A DNA stretch of 64,000 nt from Pseudomonas taetrolens (lineage in GTDB: Bacteria; Pseudomonadota; Gammaproteobacteria; Pseudomonadales; Pseudomonadaceae). The stretch covers positions 696,001 to 760,000 of the forward strand of contig NZ_LS483370.1 of the NCBI RefSeq assembly GCF_900475285.1, written 5' to 3'. The position numbers and the translations under genes were made by a program. The first letter of the stretch is position 1. Each line of letters begins with the position of its first letter. This document shows, in pieces, positions 45,284-55,281 of this stretch. The notes below the pieces were generated by a model. The model made no database searches. It worked only from the letters and a program-made list of their open reading frames with translations, and was not told the DNA's origin.

Positions 45284-47350
45284 ATGAAAAATAATAATAG
45301 CCTGCTACGCCACATCCCGTGGCTGGTGCTGGCAATTGTAGGAGCCTTCGCCCTTGGCGTAGTAGCCTTGCGCCGAGGCGAGGCGATCAACGCCTTGTGG
45401 ATCGTAGTGGCAGCAGTTGCCATCTATCTGGTCGCTTATCGTTATTACAGTTTGTTCATCGCTACCAAAGTGATGCAGCTGAACCCCCTGCGGGCGACGC
45501 CGGCCGTGGTCAATAACGACGGTCTGGACTACGTGCCGACCAACAAACACATTCTGTTCGGGCACCACTTTGCAGCCATTGCTGGCGCCGGACCTCTGGT
45601 CGGCCCCGTATTGGCGGCGCAAATGGGCTACCTGCCCGGCACACTCTGGCTGATCGCAGGCGTGGTACTGGCCGGTGCAGTGCAAGACTTCATGGTCCTG
45701 TTCATGTCCACCCGTCGCAACGGTCGCTCCCTGGGTGACATGGTTCGCGAAGAAATGGGCAAGGTGCCTGGCACCATCGCGCTGTTTGGCTGCTTCCTGA
45801 TCATGATCATCATCCTCGCGGTGCTGGCGCTGATTGTGGTCAAAGCCCTGGCCGAAAGCCCATGGGGCATGTTCACGGTGATGGCGACCATCCCGATTGC
45901 GATGTTCATGGGCATCTACATGCGCTACATCCGCCCGGGCCGCATCGGTGAAATCTCGTTTGTCGGGGTATTCCTGCTGCTGGGTTCCATCTGGCTGGGG
46001 GGCCAGATTGCCGCCAGTCCAGAGTGGGCGCCCGTGTTCACATTCACCGGTACGCAAATCACCTGGATGCTGATCGGCTACGGTTTTGTCGCGGCGGTCT
46101 TGCCGGTGTGGCTGGTACTGGCACCGCGTGACTACCTGTCGACCTTCCTCAAAATCGGCACCATCGTGGCCTTGGCGATCGGCATTCTGGTCACCATGCC
46201 CGAACTGAAAATGCCAGCGGTCACGCAGTTCATCGACGGCAACGGCCCGGTCTGGAAAGGCGGTCTGTTCCCGTTCCTGTTCATCACCATTGCCTGCGGT
46301 GCGGTATCGGGTTTCCACGCACTGATCTCCTCGGGCACCACGCCCAAGCTGCTGGATAACGAAACCAACGCGCGCTACATCGGTTACGGCGGCATGTTGA
46401 TGGAGTCCTTCGTGGCCATCATGGCGATGGTTGCCGCATCGGTGATCGAGCCGGGCGTGTACTTCGCCATGAACAGCCCGGCAGCCATTGTCGGGTCCGA
46501 TGTTGTCGGTGTAGCGCAGACGATCAGCAGCTGGGGCTTTGCCATTACCCCGGATGCCCTGACGGCTCTGGCCAAAGACATCGGTGAAACAACCGTTCTT
46601 GCACGTGCCGGCGGCGCGCCAACCCTGGCAGTGGGCATCGCACAGATCCTGCATAACGTGTTGCCGGGCGAAAACACCATGGCGTTCTGGTATCACTTCG
46701 CCATTTTGTTCGAAGCCCTGTTCATCCTGACTGCAGTCGATGCCGGTACGCGTGCCGGTCGTTTCATGCTGCAAGACCTGCTGGGCAGCTTTGTACCTGC
46801 CCTCAAACGCACCGAGTCCTGGGGCGCCAACCTGTTGGCAACTGGCCTGTGTGTGGCGATGTGGGGCTACTTGCTGTACCAGGGCGTGATCGACCCTCTG
46901 GGCGGGATCAACACCTTGTGGCCGCTGTTCGGTATCTCTAACCAGATGCTGGCGGGTATCGCGCTGATGCTGGCGACCGTTGTGCTGATCAAAATGAAGC
47001 GCCAGCGCTACATTTGGGTGACCATGCTGCCGGCGGTCTGGCTGCTGATCTGTACCACAGCGGCTGGCTTCATCAAGTTGTTCGATGCCAACCCGGCCAT
47101 CGGCTTCCTGTCCCTGGCCAACAAGTACAGCACCGCGCTGGACGCGGGCCAAGTACTGGCACCGGCGAAAAACATCGATCAGATGCAGCACGTGATCATC
47201 AACGCGTACACCAACGCTGGCTTGACGGCACTGTTCCTGTTTGTGGTGTTCAGCATCCTGTTCTATGCGATCAAAGTCGGCATTGCCGCCTGGGGCAGCA
47301 AAGAGCGTACGGATAAAGAAGCGCCATTCCAGGCCATGCCGGATGCATAA
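45284..47350 (+). CDS. cstA: CstA/BtsT-family carbon starvation transporter
   Basis: A 688-residue protein with about 16-18 membrane segments. Family marks are VPTNKHILFGHHFAAIAGAGP and the GAVQDFMVLF segment. E. coli relatives CstA and BtsT take up peptides and pyruvate. The following yjiX and yjiA genes copy the E. coli btsT-yjiX-yjiA order, so pyruvate import is a reasonable guess. An A-rich segment right after the start codon may bind Hfq/Crc. Confidence 0.9.
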   Translation: MKNNNSLLRHIPWLVLAIVGAFALGVVALRRGEAINALWIVVAAVAIYLVAYRYYSLFIATKVMQLNPLRATPAVVNNDGLDYVPTNKHILFGHHFAAIAGAGPLVGPVLAAQMGYLPGTLWLIAGVVLAGAVQDFMVLFMSTRRNGRSLGDMVREEMGKVPGTIALFGCFLIMIIILAVLALIVVKALAESPWGMFTVMATIPIAMFMGIYMRYIRPGRIGEISFVGVFLLLGSIWLGGQIAASPEWAPVFTFTGTQITWMLIGYGFVAAVLPVWLVLAPRDYLSTFLKIGTIVALAIGILVTMPELKMPAVTQFIDGNGPVWKGGLFPFLFITIACGAVSGFHALISSGTTPKLLDNETNARYIGYGGMLMESFVAIMAMVAASVIEPGVYFAMNSPAAIVGSDVVGVAQTISSWGFAITPDALTALAKDIGETTVLARAGGAPTLAVGIAQILHNVLPGENTMAFWYHFAILFEALFILTAVDAGTRAGRFMLQDLLGSFVPALKRTESWGANLLATGLCVAMWGYLLYQGVIDPLGGINTLWPLFGISNQMLAGIALMLATVVLIKMKRQRYIWVTMLPAVWLLICTTAAGFIKLFDANPAIGFLSLANKYSTALDAGQVLAPAKNIDQMQHVIINAYTNAGLTALFLFVVFSILFYAIKVGIAAWGSKERTDKEAPFQAMPDA
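45290..45299 (+). promoter_or_regulatory. Possible Hfq/Crc (CA-motif) site at the cstA start
   Basis: AATAATAATA, 6 bases into the cstA coding region, fits the AANAANAA pattern bound by Hfq with Crc to block translation of catabolic genes in Pseudomonas. Position over the start codon is right for such control. Pattern match only. Confidence 0.35.
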
Positions 47351-47365
47351 CAGAGGATTGCTAGT

Positions 47366-47563
47366 ATGTTCAATGACCTGAGTCGCCTCGGTAAATACCT
47401 CGGTCAGGCCGCGCGCCTGATGGTCGGCATGCCCGACTACGACACCTACGTCGAGCATATGCAAACCAAGCACCCGGACAAGCCGGTCATGAGCTACGAG
47501 GTGTTCTTCCGTGAGCGCCAAGAAGCCCGTTATGGCGGTAAAGCCGGCCCCAAGTGCTGTTAA
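47366..47563 (+). CDS. YbdD/YjiX-family small protein
   Basis: The 65-residue protein ([46 protein letters not shown]) matches the YbdD/YjiX family, whose genes follow cstA and btsT in many bacteria. It is 15 bases after cstA with CAGAGGA as binding site. Its role, perhaps in transporter activity, is unsettled. It ends in KCC with two cysteines. Confidence 0.9.
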   Translation: MFNDLSRLGKYLGQAARLMVGMPDYDTYVEHMQTKHPDKPVMSYEVFFRERQEARYGGKAGPKCC

Positions 47564-47576
47564 ACCGTTAGGTCTC

Positions 47577-47668
47577 CTGTAGGAGCGAGCGTGCTTGCGA
47601 TAGCGTCCAGTCAGTCAACCGAGAGGTTGAATGCTTCGACGGCTTCGCGGGCACGCTCGCTCCTACAG
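47577..47668. repeat. REPIN, GTAGGAGCGAGCGTGC variant
   Basis: CTGTAGGAGCGAGCGTGC (47577-47594) and GCACGCTCGCTCCTACAG (47651-47668) are exact reverse complements with 56 bases between. The element lies inside the presumed operon between yjiX and yjiA, where it may lower expression of the last gene. Confidence 0.88.
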
Positions 47669-47703
47669 TTGTTTTTGTGCTCCCCTCTTTAAGGAGACTT
47701 CGC

Positions 47704-48672
47704 ATGTCCTCTCCAATTCCCGTCACCATCCTCAGCGGCTTTCTGGGGGCTGGCAAAACCACCTTGCTGCGCTACCTGCTAAAGGCCGAGCACGGCTTGA
47801 AAATCGCGGTGATCGAAAACGAGTTCAGCGATGCCGGGATCGACACCCAACTGCTGGGTGACGAGCCAGTGCAAGTCATGACCCTGGCCAATGGCTGTGT
47901 GTGCTGCACCATTCACACCGACCTGACCAAAGCCCTCTACCTGCTGCTCGAGCGTCTGGACAGCGGCGAAATTGCGTTCGACCGCCTGGTGATCGAATGC
48001 ACCGGTCTGGCTGATCCGGCGCCCGTGGCGCAAACTTTTTTTATCGACGAAGAACTGCGAGAGCGTTACCTGCTGGACGGCATTATCACCCTGGTGGATG
48101 CCGCCCATGCCGATATACACCTGAGCCAAACCATCGCCCAGGCGCAAGTCGGCTTCGCTGACCGGTTGCTGGTGAGCAAGCGTGACCTGGTGGACGACTC
48201 CACGTTCGACGCGCTGTGTGAACGCCTGACCCGCATTAACCGTCGAGCGCCGATTCGGGTGGTCGAGCACGGCAAGATCGACCTGGCTGAACTGCTGGAT
48301 GTACGCGGATTTAACCTGAACGCGGATTTGGGCGGTGGCCTGAGCTTGCGCCCGGTGCCGCGGGCATCGTCGATTGACCGTATTTCCAGCCTGGTACTGC
48401 GCACCGACCAAGCGCTGGACATCGACCGCCTCAGTGAATTCATGAACGAGCTGCTGGAAGAGCACGGCAAGCAACTGCTGCGTTACAAAGGCGTGCTCAA
48501 CATTGCCGGTGAAGACCGGCGGCTGGTGTTTCAGGGTGTGCTCAAACTATACGGCTTTGATTGGGACACCGAATGGGTTGAGGGGGAGACCCGTGAAAGC
48601 GTGATGGTCTTTATTGCTGACGACCTGCCTGAAGCCAGGATTCGGGAGGGTTTTGCCCGGCTTGAGTCTTGA
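47704..48672 (+). CDS. yjiA: CobW/COG0523-family GTPase, YjiA-like
   Basis: A 322-residue G3E GTPase with Walker A SGFLGAGKTTLL, the metal-binding GCVCC motif (ANGCVCCTIHTDL), the ECTGLADPAPVA switch region and a C-terminal CobW_C domain. The group delivers or inserts metals such as zinc; YjiA binds several metals. The start at 47704 follows AAGGAG. It ends the cstA-yjiX-yjiA group after a REPIN. Confidence 0.9.
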   Translation: MSSPIPVTILSGFLGAGKTTLLRYLLKAEHGLKIAVIENEFSDAGIDTQLLGDEPVQVMTLANGCVCCTIHTDLTKALYLLLERLDSGEIAFDRLVIECTGLADPAPVAQTFFIDEELRERYLLDGIITLVDAAHADIHLSQTIAQAQVGFADRLLVSKRDLVDDSTFDALCERLTRINRRAPIRVVEHGKIDLAELLDVRGFNLNADLGGGLSLRPVPRASSIDRISSLVLRTDQALDIDRLSEFMNELLEEHGKQLLRYKGVLNIAGEDRRLVFQGVLKLYGFDWDTEWVEGETRESVMVFIADDLPEARIREGFARLES

Positions 48673-48784
48673 GTAACGCCTGGCCCTCACCCCAGCCCTC
48701 TCCCGGAGGGAGCGGTTTTTTTGAGTCGCTGAGACCCCACGGATTTTCAGGATACTTCGCACAGCTTTGCCAATTGCTGCACGA

Positions 48785-49016
48785 TCATGACGGCGCCTAT
48801 AGTCAGCGCTCGCCCAAAAGGGCGGCCGGGTTTGGCGACCTGGAGTTACCCAAGAGTACTGCCCAATTGCTAAATATGGCTGAGCGTGTATTTTGCTCGC
48901 TGTGCTTTATGGCAGTTGTACGTGGGAGATCTTCGGATCTGCCGGGGATTCTTGGGTACACCGGTTCGCCAACCCGCGTACAGCGGCCACCTGTTTTCGT
49001 TTGGCGACGAAAACAG
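48785..49016 (+). ncRNA. Structured leader resembling C4 antisense RNA
   Basis: The region before the 89-aa ORF folds well by eye. There is a CGCCC-aaaa-GGGCG stem (48811-48824), an AGATC-TTCG-GATCT hairpin (48927-48940), a closing stem TGTACGTGGG/CCCGCGTACA around it, and a perfect 10-pair stem CTGTTTTCGT/ACGAAAACAG (about 48991-49016). TTCTTGGGTA (48949-48958) can pair either with TACCCAAGAG at 48847-48856 or with a second identical TACCCAAGAG (49032-49041) that contains the ribosome-binding site of the ORF. Such antisense segments are the mark of C4 RNA of phages P1/P7 and their bacterial relatives. The C4 name is inference. Confidence 0.6.
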
Positions 49017-49049
49017 ATGGTTCAAACTCTATACCCAAGAGATTTACTT

Positions 49050-49319
49050 ATGACTAATTCACCATTCATACCGCTCACCGCAATCGACTGCACCATCCCC
49101 GCCTTACTGATCGACCGCAACGCTCCCCTCGACGTATTGCACGCCAACGCCACTGCCCGTGTACTGGCCGTGACCCAACTCATGGAAACCTTTTCCAGTC
49201 GTGACGTTCAAGAGGCGGACGCTGTTGACCTTAAACACCTGTCCACCACCGCCATGCTCTTGCTGCGCGACGGCTGCGACTTGCTGAACGTGTTGGGCTG
49301 GCGTTTGCAGCCCAGGTAA
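49050..49319 (+). CDS. Small protein controlled by the C4-like leader, function unknown
   Basis: The 89-residue frame starts at ATG 49050 with AAGAG 8 bases upstream and encodes MTNSPFIPLTAIDCTIPALL, then a mostly helical hydrophobic/Leu-rich protein ending LLNVLGWRLQPR. I cannot assign a function; it resembles the short DUF3077-like Pseudomonas proteins in size and layout. Its ribosome-binding site is inside the repeat that can pair with the upstream RNA. A bidirectional terminator follows. The longer open frame from 48669 is only read-through of the leader. Confidence 0.7.
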   Translation: MTNSPFIPLTAIDCTIPALLIDRNAPLDVLHANATARVLAVTQLMETFSSRDVQEADAVDLKHLSTTAMLLLRDGCDLLNVLGWRLQPR

Positions 49320-49364
49320 GGCTGCGATTGTTATGCCTCGTCAGCGGCTACAAAAGTTGCCCAC

Positions 49365-49395
49365 AAAAAAGCCCGGCTCAAGAGCCGGGCTTTTT
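49365..49395. terminator. Bidirectional terminator between the small ORF and glyA
   Basis: AAAAAA-GCCCGGCTC-aa-GAGCCGGGC-TTTTT: a 9-pair stem with A- and T-runs on both sides, serving the convergent genes. Confidence 0.92.
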
Positions 49396-49411
49396 ATTCA
49401 GCTATTTACAC

Positions 49412-50665
49412 TCAGTTGCCGTAAACAGGCAGCTTGGCGCAGATGGCTTTGACTTTCTCGCGAACGGCGTCGATAACGGCTTCGTTGTTGATGTCAGCCA
49501 GGATGTCGCAGATCCAGGTGGCCAGTTCACGGCACTCTTCGACTTTGAAGCCGCGAGTGGTGACAGCCGGGGTGCCGAAACGCAGGCCGGAGGTCACGAA
49601 CGGGGAACGTGGATCGTTCGGTACGGAGTTTTTGTTCACGGTGATGAACGCTTTGCCCAGTGCGGCGTCAGCATCTTTACCCGAGATGTCCTGCTTGATC
49701 AGCGACAGCAGGAACAGGTGGTTTTCAGTACCGCCCGAAACCACGTCAAAACCACGCTCGATGAACACCGAGGCCATGGCCTGGGCGTTCTTCACCACTT
49801 GTTGCTGGTAAGCCTTGAACTCAGGTTGCAGGGCTTCTTTGAAGCACACGGCCTTGGCGGCGATGACGTGCTCCAGCGGGCCGCCTTGCGAACCCGGGAA
49901 AACAGCCGAATTCAGCTTTTTCTCGATGTCGGCGTTGGCTTTGGCCAGGATCAGGCCGCCACGTGGGCCGCGCAGGGTTTTGTGGGTGGTGGTGGTGACC
50001 ACGTCAGCAAATGGAACCGGGTTCGGGTAAACGCCTGCAGCGACCAGACCGGCTACGTGAGCCATGTCGACGAACAGGTAGGCGCCTACCTTGTCAGCGA
50101 TTGCGCGGAAACGCGGGAAGTCGAGGATCTGCGAGTAGGCCGAGAAACCGGCAACGATCATTTTTGGTTTGTGCTCAACCGCCAGGCGCTCGACTTCGTC
50201 GTAGTCGATCAGGCCGTTGGCGTCGATGCCGTACTGGATGGCGTTGTACAGCTTACCCGAGGACGAAACGCTGGCGCCGTGGGTCAAGTGACCGCCGTGG
50301 GCCAGGCTCATGCCCAGGATGGTGTCGCCAGCCGACAGCAGGGCCAGGTAGACAGCGCTGTTGGCCTGGGAACCGGCGTGAGGCTGAACGTTGGCGTAAT
50401 CGGCGCCGAACAGCTCTTTTGCACGGTCGATGGCCAGTTGCTCAACCACGTCGACGTATTCGCAGCCGCCGTAGTAACGCTTGCCTGGATAACCTTCGGC
50501 GTACTTGTTGGTCAGTACCGAGCCTTGAGCTTCCATGACCGCTGGGCTGGTGTAGTTTTCCGAAGCGATCAGCTCAATGTGTTCTTCCTGGCGCTGAGCT
50601 TCTTGCTCCATGGCGGCAAAAAGGTCGGCGTCGAACTTGGCAAGTGTCAAATCACGGCTGAACAT
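49412..50665 (-). CDS. glyA: Serine hydroxymethyltransferase
   Basis: The 417 residues match Gly[21 protein letters not shown], the substrate-binding [16 protein letters not shown], and the PLP-lysine motif [15 protein letters not shown] (about 223-237). It converts serine and tetrahydrofolate to glycine and methylene-THF. ATG 50665 (MFSRDLTL) has GAGG 8 bases upstream and is preferred over an upstream in-frame start at 50677. Confidence 0.97.
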   Translation of the reverse strand: MFSRDLTLAKFDADLFAAMEQEAQRQEEHIELIASENYTSPAVMEAQGSVLTNKYAEGYPGKRYYGGCEYVDVVEQLAIDRAKELFGADYANVQPHAGSQANSAVYLALLSAGDTILGMSLAHGGHLTHGASVSSSGKLYNAIQYGIDANGLIDYDEVERLAVEHKPKMIVAGFSAYSQILDFPRFRAIADKVGAYLFVDMAHVAGLVAAGVYPNPVPFADVVTTTTHKTLRGPRGGLILAKANADIEKKLNSAVFPGSQGGPLEHVIAAKAVCFKEALQPEFKAYQQQVVKNAQAMASVFIERGFDVVSGGTENHLFLLSLIKQDISGKDADAALGKAFITVNKNSVPNDPRSPFVTSGLRFGTPAVTTRGFKVEECRELATWICDILADINNEAVIDAVREKVKAICAKLPVYGN

Positions 50666-50943
50666 GGCGGTCCTCAAGGATCGGGGGGGCAGAAAAGGAG
50701 GGCATTCTAACTCAATGGGTTTTATCTGGCATATGAAAGCGATTCACGGCACAGATGATTCAAATTGAAAGGCGGCTCAAACGTGTTCGGGCAGCCCGAT
50801 GCTTTGGCCAAGGGGCGCTTGCGAGAGGGCGTCGGGTGAGATCGGGCGGGCGGTGATCCTGCCGGTCGACGCTTGGTCTGCGCTGGTTTGCCCTGTTCAC
50901 CGCATTAAGGTAGCTTTGCCGGTTACGCGGGGCAGTGGGGGCA

Positions 50944-50988
50944 TTCTCAATGAGTTTCCACGCCCAAGCGGGGGGAACTCATTGAGAA
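50944..50988. repeat. Inverted repeat in the long gap before ettA
   Basis: TTCTCAATGAGTT and AACTCATTGAGAA (13 bases, perfect) are arms around about 18 bases, forming a strong hairpin 135 bases before the ettA start. The 50666-51122 gap otherwise shows no gene. The arms do not match the REP classes seen elsewhere in the window. Confidence 0.65.
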
Positions 50989-51122
50989 CACCCTCCGGAG
51001 CTCCTACACTCAGGCTTTTTCTGCGAGCAGGGATTGATCACCATCAATCGCTGACTTACTGCTATGGCCTGACCCGGGCAGCGCTCGCGCCTTATTCACC
51101 AGTCACTGACGCTAGGTTCTCC

Positions 51123-52790
51123 ATGGCTCAATACGTATTCACCATGCATCGGCTGAGCAAAGTTGTTCCGCCGAAGCGGGAAATCCTGAAAAACATCTCC
51201 CTGTCATTTTTCCCGGGCGCCAAAATCGGCGTCCTCGGCCTGAACGGCTCGGGTAAATCAACCCTGTTGAAGATCATGGCTGGCGTCGACACCGAGTTCG
51301 ACGGCGAAGCCCGCCCGATGCCGGACTTGAACATCGGTTACTTGCCGCAAGAGCCGCAACTGGATCCAAGCAAAACCGTACGCGAAGTGGTGGAAGAAGC
51401 CGTTAGCGTGATCAAGGACGCTCAAGCGCGTCTGGACCAGGTTTACGCCGAATACGCCGACCCGGATGCCGACTTCGACAAGCTGGCGGCAGAACAGGCC
51501 AAGCTGGAATCGATCCTGCAGGCAAGCGACGGGCACAACCTGGAGCGCCAGCTCGAAGTCGCGGCCGATGCGCTGCGTCTGCCGGCCTGGGACGCCAAGG
51601 TTGAACATCTGTCGGGTGGTGAGAAGCGTCGTGTGGCCTTGTGCCGCCTGCTGCTGTCGGCCCCGGACATGCTGCTGCTCGACGAACCGACCAACCACCT
51701 GGACGCCGATTCCGTCGCCTGGCTGGAGCACTTCCTGCACGACTTCCCGGGTACCGTGGTTGCGATTACGCACGACCGTTACTTCCTGGATAACGTCGCG
51801 GGCTGGATTCTGGAACTCGACCGCGGTGCGGGTATCCCTTACGAGGGCAACTACTCGGGTTGGCTGGAAGCCAAGTCCGATCGTCTGGCCGCCGAGTCCA
51901 AGCAGCAGTCGGCCCATGAAAAGGCCATGAAAGACGAGCTGGAATGGGTTCGCAAGGGTGCCAAGGCGCGTCAGTCCAAATCCAAGGCCCGTCTGCAACG
52001 CTTCGAAGAACTGCAATCGCAGGAATTCCAGAAGCGCAGCGAAACCAACGAAATCTACATCCCGGCCGGTCCGCGCCTGGGTGACAAGGTTATCGAGTTC
52101 AAGAACGTGTCCAAGGGTTATGGCGATCGCGTGTTGATCGATAACCTGTCGTTCGCCATGCCTAAAGGCGCGATCGTGGGCGTGATCGGTGGTAACGGTG
52201 CCGGTAAATCCACTCTGTTCCGCATGCTGATGGGTAAGGAACAACCGGATTCGGGCAGCATCGAAATCGGTGAAACCGTGCAACTGGCATGCGTGGACCA
52301 GAGCCGTGACGACCTGGATGGCAGCAAGACTGTATTCCAGGCGATTTCTGATGGTTCCGATGTGATTCGCATCGGCAACTATGAAATCCCGTCGCGTACC
52401 TACGTGGGCCGCTTCAACTTCAAAGGTGGCGACCAGCAGAAGTTCGTCAAGGACCTGTCCGGTGGTGAGCGGGGTCGTCTGCACCTGGCCCTGACCTTGA
52501 AAGAGGGCGCCAACGTGCTGCTGCTCGACGAACCGTCCAACGACCTTGACGTTGAGACCTTGCGTTCGCTCGAAGAGGCACTGCTGGACTTCCCTGGCGC
52601 TGCCATTGTGATCTCTCACGATCGGTGGTTCCTGGACCGTGTCGCGACTCACATCCTGGCGTACGAAGACGACTCGCAAGCGGTCTTCTTTGAAGGCAAC
52701 TACACCGAGTACGAAGCTGACCGTAAAAAACGCCTCGGCGAAGCGGCCAACCAGCCGCACCGCGTGCGTCATAAAAAACTGGCCCAGTAA
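51123..52790 (+). CDS. ettA: Energy-dependent translational throttle ATPase
   Basis: A 555-residue ABC-F protein with two nucleotide-binding domains: Walker A LNGSGKST and signature LSGGEKRRVALCRLL in the first; GGNGAGKSTLFRM and LSGGERGRLHLA in the second. A helical linker with AKARQSKSKARLQRFEEL joins them (P-site tRNA-interaction motif). EttA gates the ribosome according to the ATP/ADP ratio. The open frame reaches back to 50799, but ATG 51123 (MAQYVFTMHRLSK) is the conserved start. Confidence 0.96.
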   Translation: MAQYVFTMHRLSKVVPPKREILKNISLSFFPGAKIGVLGLNGSGKSTLLKIMAGVDTEFDGEARPMPDLNIGYLPQEPQLDPSKTVREVVEEAVSVIKDAQARLDQVYAEYADPDADFDKLAAEQAKLESILQASDGHNLERQLEVAADALRLPAWDAKVEHLSGGEKRRVALCRLLLSAPDMLLLDEPTNHLDADSVAWLEHFLHDFPGTVVAITHDRYFLDNVAGWILELDRGAGIPYEGNYSGWLEAKSDRLAAESKQQSAHEKAMKDELEWVRKGAKARQSKSKARLQRFEELQSQEFQKRSETNEIYIPAGPRLGDKVIEFKNVSKGYGDRVLIDNLSFAMPKGAIVGVIGGNGAGKSTLFRMLMGKEQPDSGSIEIGETVQLACVDQSRDDLDGSKTVFQAISDGSDVIRIGNYEIPSRTYVGRFNFKGGDQQKFVKDLSGGERGRLHLALTLKEGANVLLLDEPSNDLDVETLRSLEEALLDFPGAAIVISHDRWFLDRVATHILAYEDDSQAVFFEGNYTEYEADRKKRLGEAANQPHRVRHKKLAQ

Positions 52791-52810
52791 GGCCGGTAAG
52801 CAGCAAAAAA

Positions 52811-52836
52811 ACGGAGCCTTCGGGCTCCGTTTTTTG
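52811..52836 (+). terminator. Terminator after ettA
   Basis: ACGGAGCC-TTCG-GGCTCCGT-TTTTTG: 8-pair stem with UUCG loop and T-run, 20 bases after the ettA stop. An A-run on the left would also work for minus-strand transcription. Confidence 0.93.
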
Positions 52837-53024
52837 TTGGGCGCAGGTTGTTGGCTGCTCTATCGGTGGTGCAAAACTGGGTACAGAAATCACTTTTATG
52901 GTGCGCAAAACACCGTTAAATCGACTTAATTTATATATAAGCACCATTTAAATTCATAACTGCGACATTTTGCGCTGTCGCGGTGCGGCATGAATTGATA
53001 GAGTTCTGGCCAATCTCCGTTTAA

Positions 53025-54880
<1,856 letters not shown>

Positions 54881-54938
54881 GGCAGCAACTCCGTATGATC
54901 CATAGAATTGAGAGCCTGCTCAGGGCGCGGCGTTCAGA

Positions 54939-55265
54939 TTATTTGGCGCGATAGGTTCGGCCGGCTTGATCGGCTGCCTGCAGCGCGGAGTGCTCGGTCA
55001 GTTCCTGCTGGATGAAAGCCGCGATCATGGCGCGGTAGACGCTTTCGGTGATGCCCGCATTGGCCCCCAGTTCTTGTGCCAATGACCTCACCTTGGCAAT
55101 GACCTGCTCAACCCGCTGCGGGGCTTTCACGGCTTCGCTGTCTTTTTTGAAGCTTGCGGCTTGCGAGACGTAAGCGCCACGCTCGGCGATCAGGCTGACG
55201 ATTTTGCGATCAAGCCCGTCGATGTGCTCACGGACTTGCTCAAGGGATGTGCAGTTAACGGCCAT
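54939..55265 (-). CDS. Chorismate mutase, AroQ class
   Basis: A 108-residue all-helical protein with the usual residues: Arg in REHIDGLDRKIV, Arg in AERGAYV, Lys in ASFKKD, and Gln in FIQQEL. It converts chorismate to prephenate. Close relatives include isochorismate pyruvate lyase (PchB), but no salicylate or pyochelin genes are here. There is no signal peptide, so it is cytoplasmic. It lies 16 bases after the DUF4105 gene on the same strand. Confidence 0.85.
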   Translation of the reverse strand: MAVNCTSLEQVREHIDGLDRKIVSLIAERGAYVSQAASFKKDSEAVKAPQRVEQVIAKVRSLAQELGANAGITESVYRAMIAAFIQQELTEHSALQAADQAGRTYRAK

Positions 55266-55281
55266 GTTCTGACAACTCCAT

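Noticed and set aside
45305..47521. 738-aa open frame opposite cstA
   Set aside because: The translation is a His/Gln/Arg-rich shadow with no domain; cstA on the plus strand has clear membrane segments and family motifs.
48669..49319. 216-aa open frame covering the C4-like leader
   Set aside because: The first two thirds translate RNA hairpins and low-complexity sequence; the ribosome-binding site and coding character start only at 49050.
50799..51122. N-terminal extension of ettA
   Set aside because: The conserved start MAQYVFTMHRLSK is at 51123; the extension crosses the inverted repeat and has no homology-like character.
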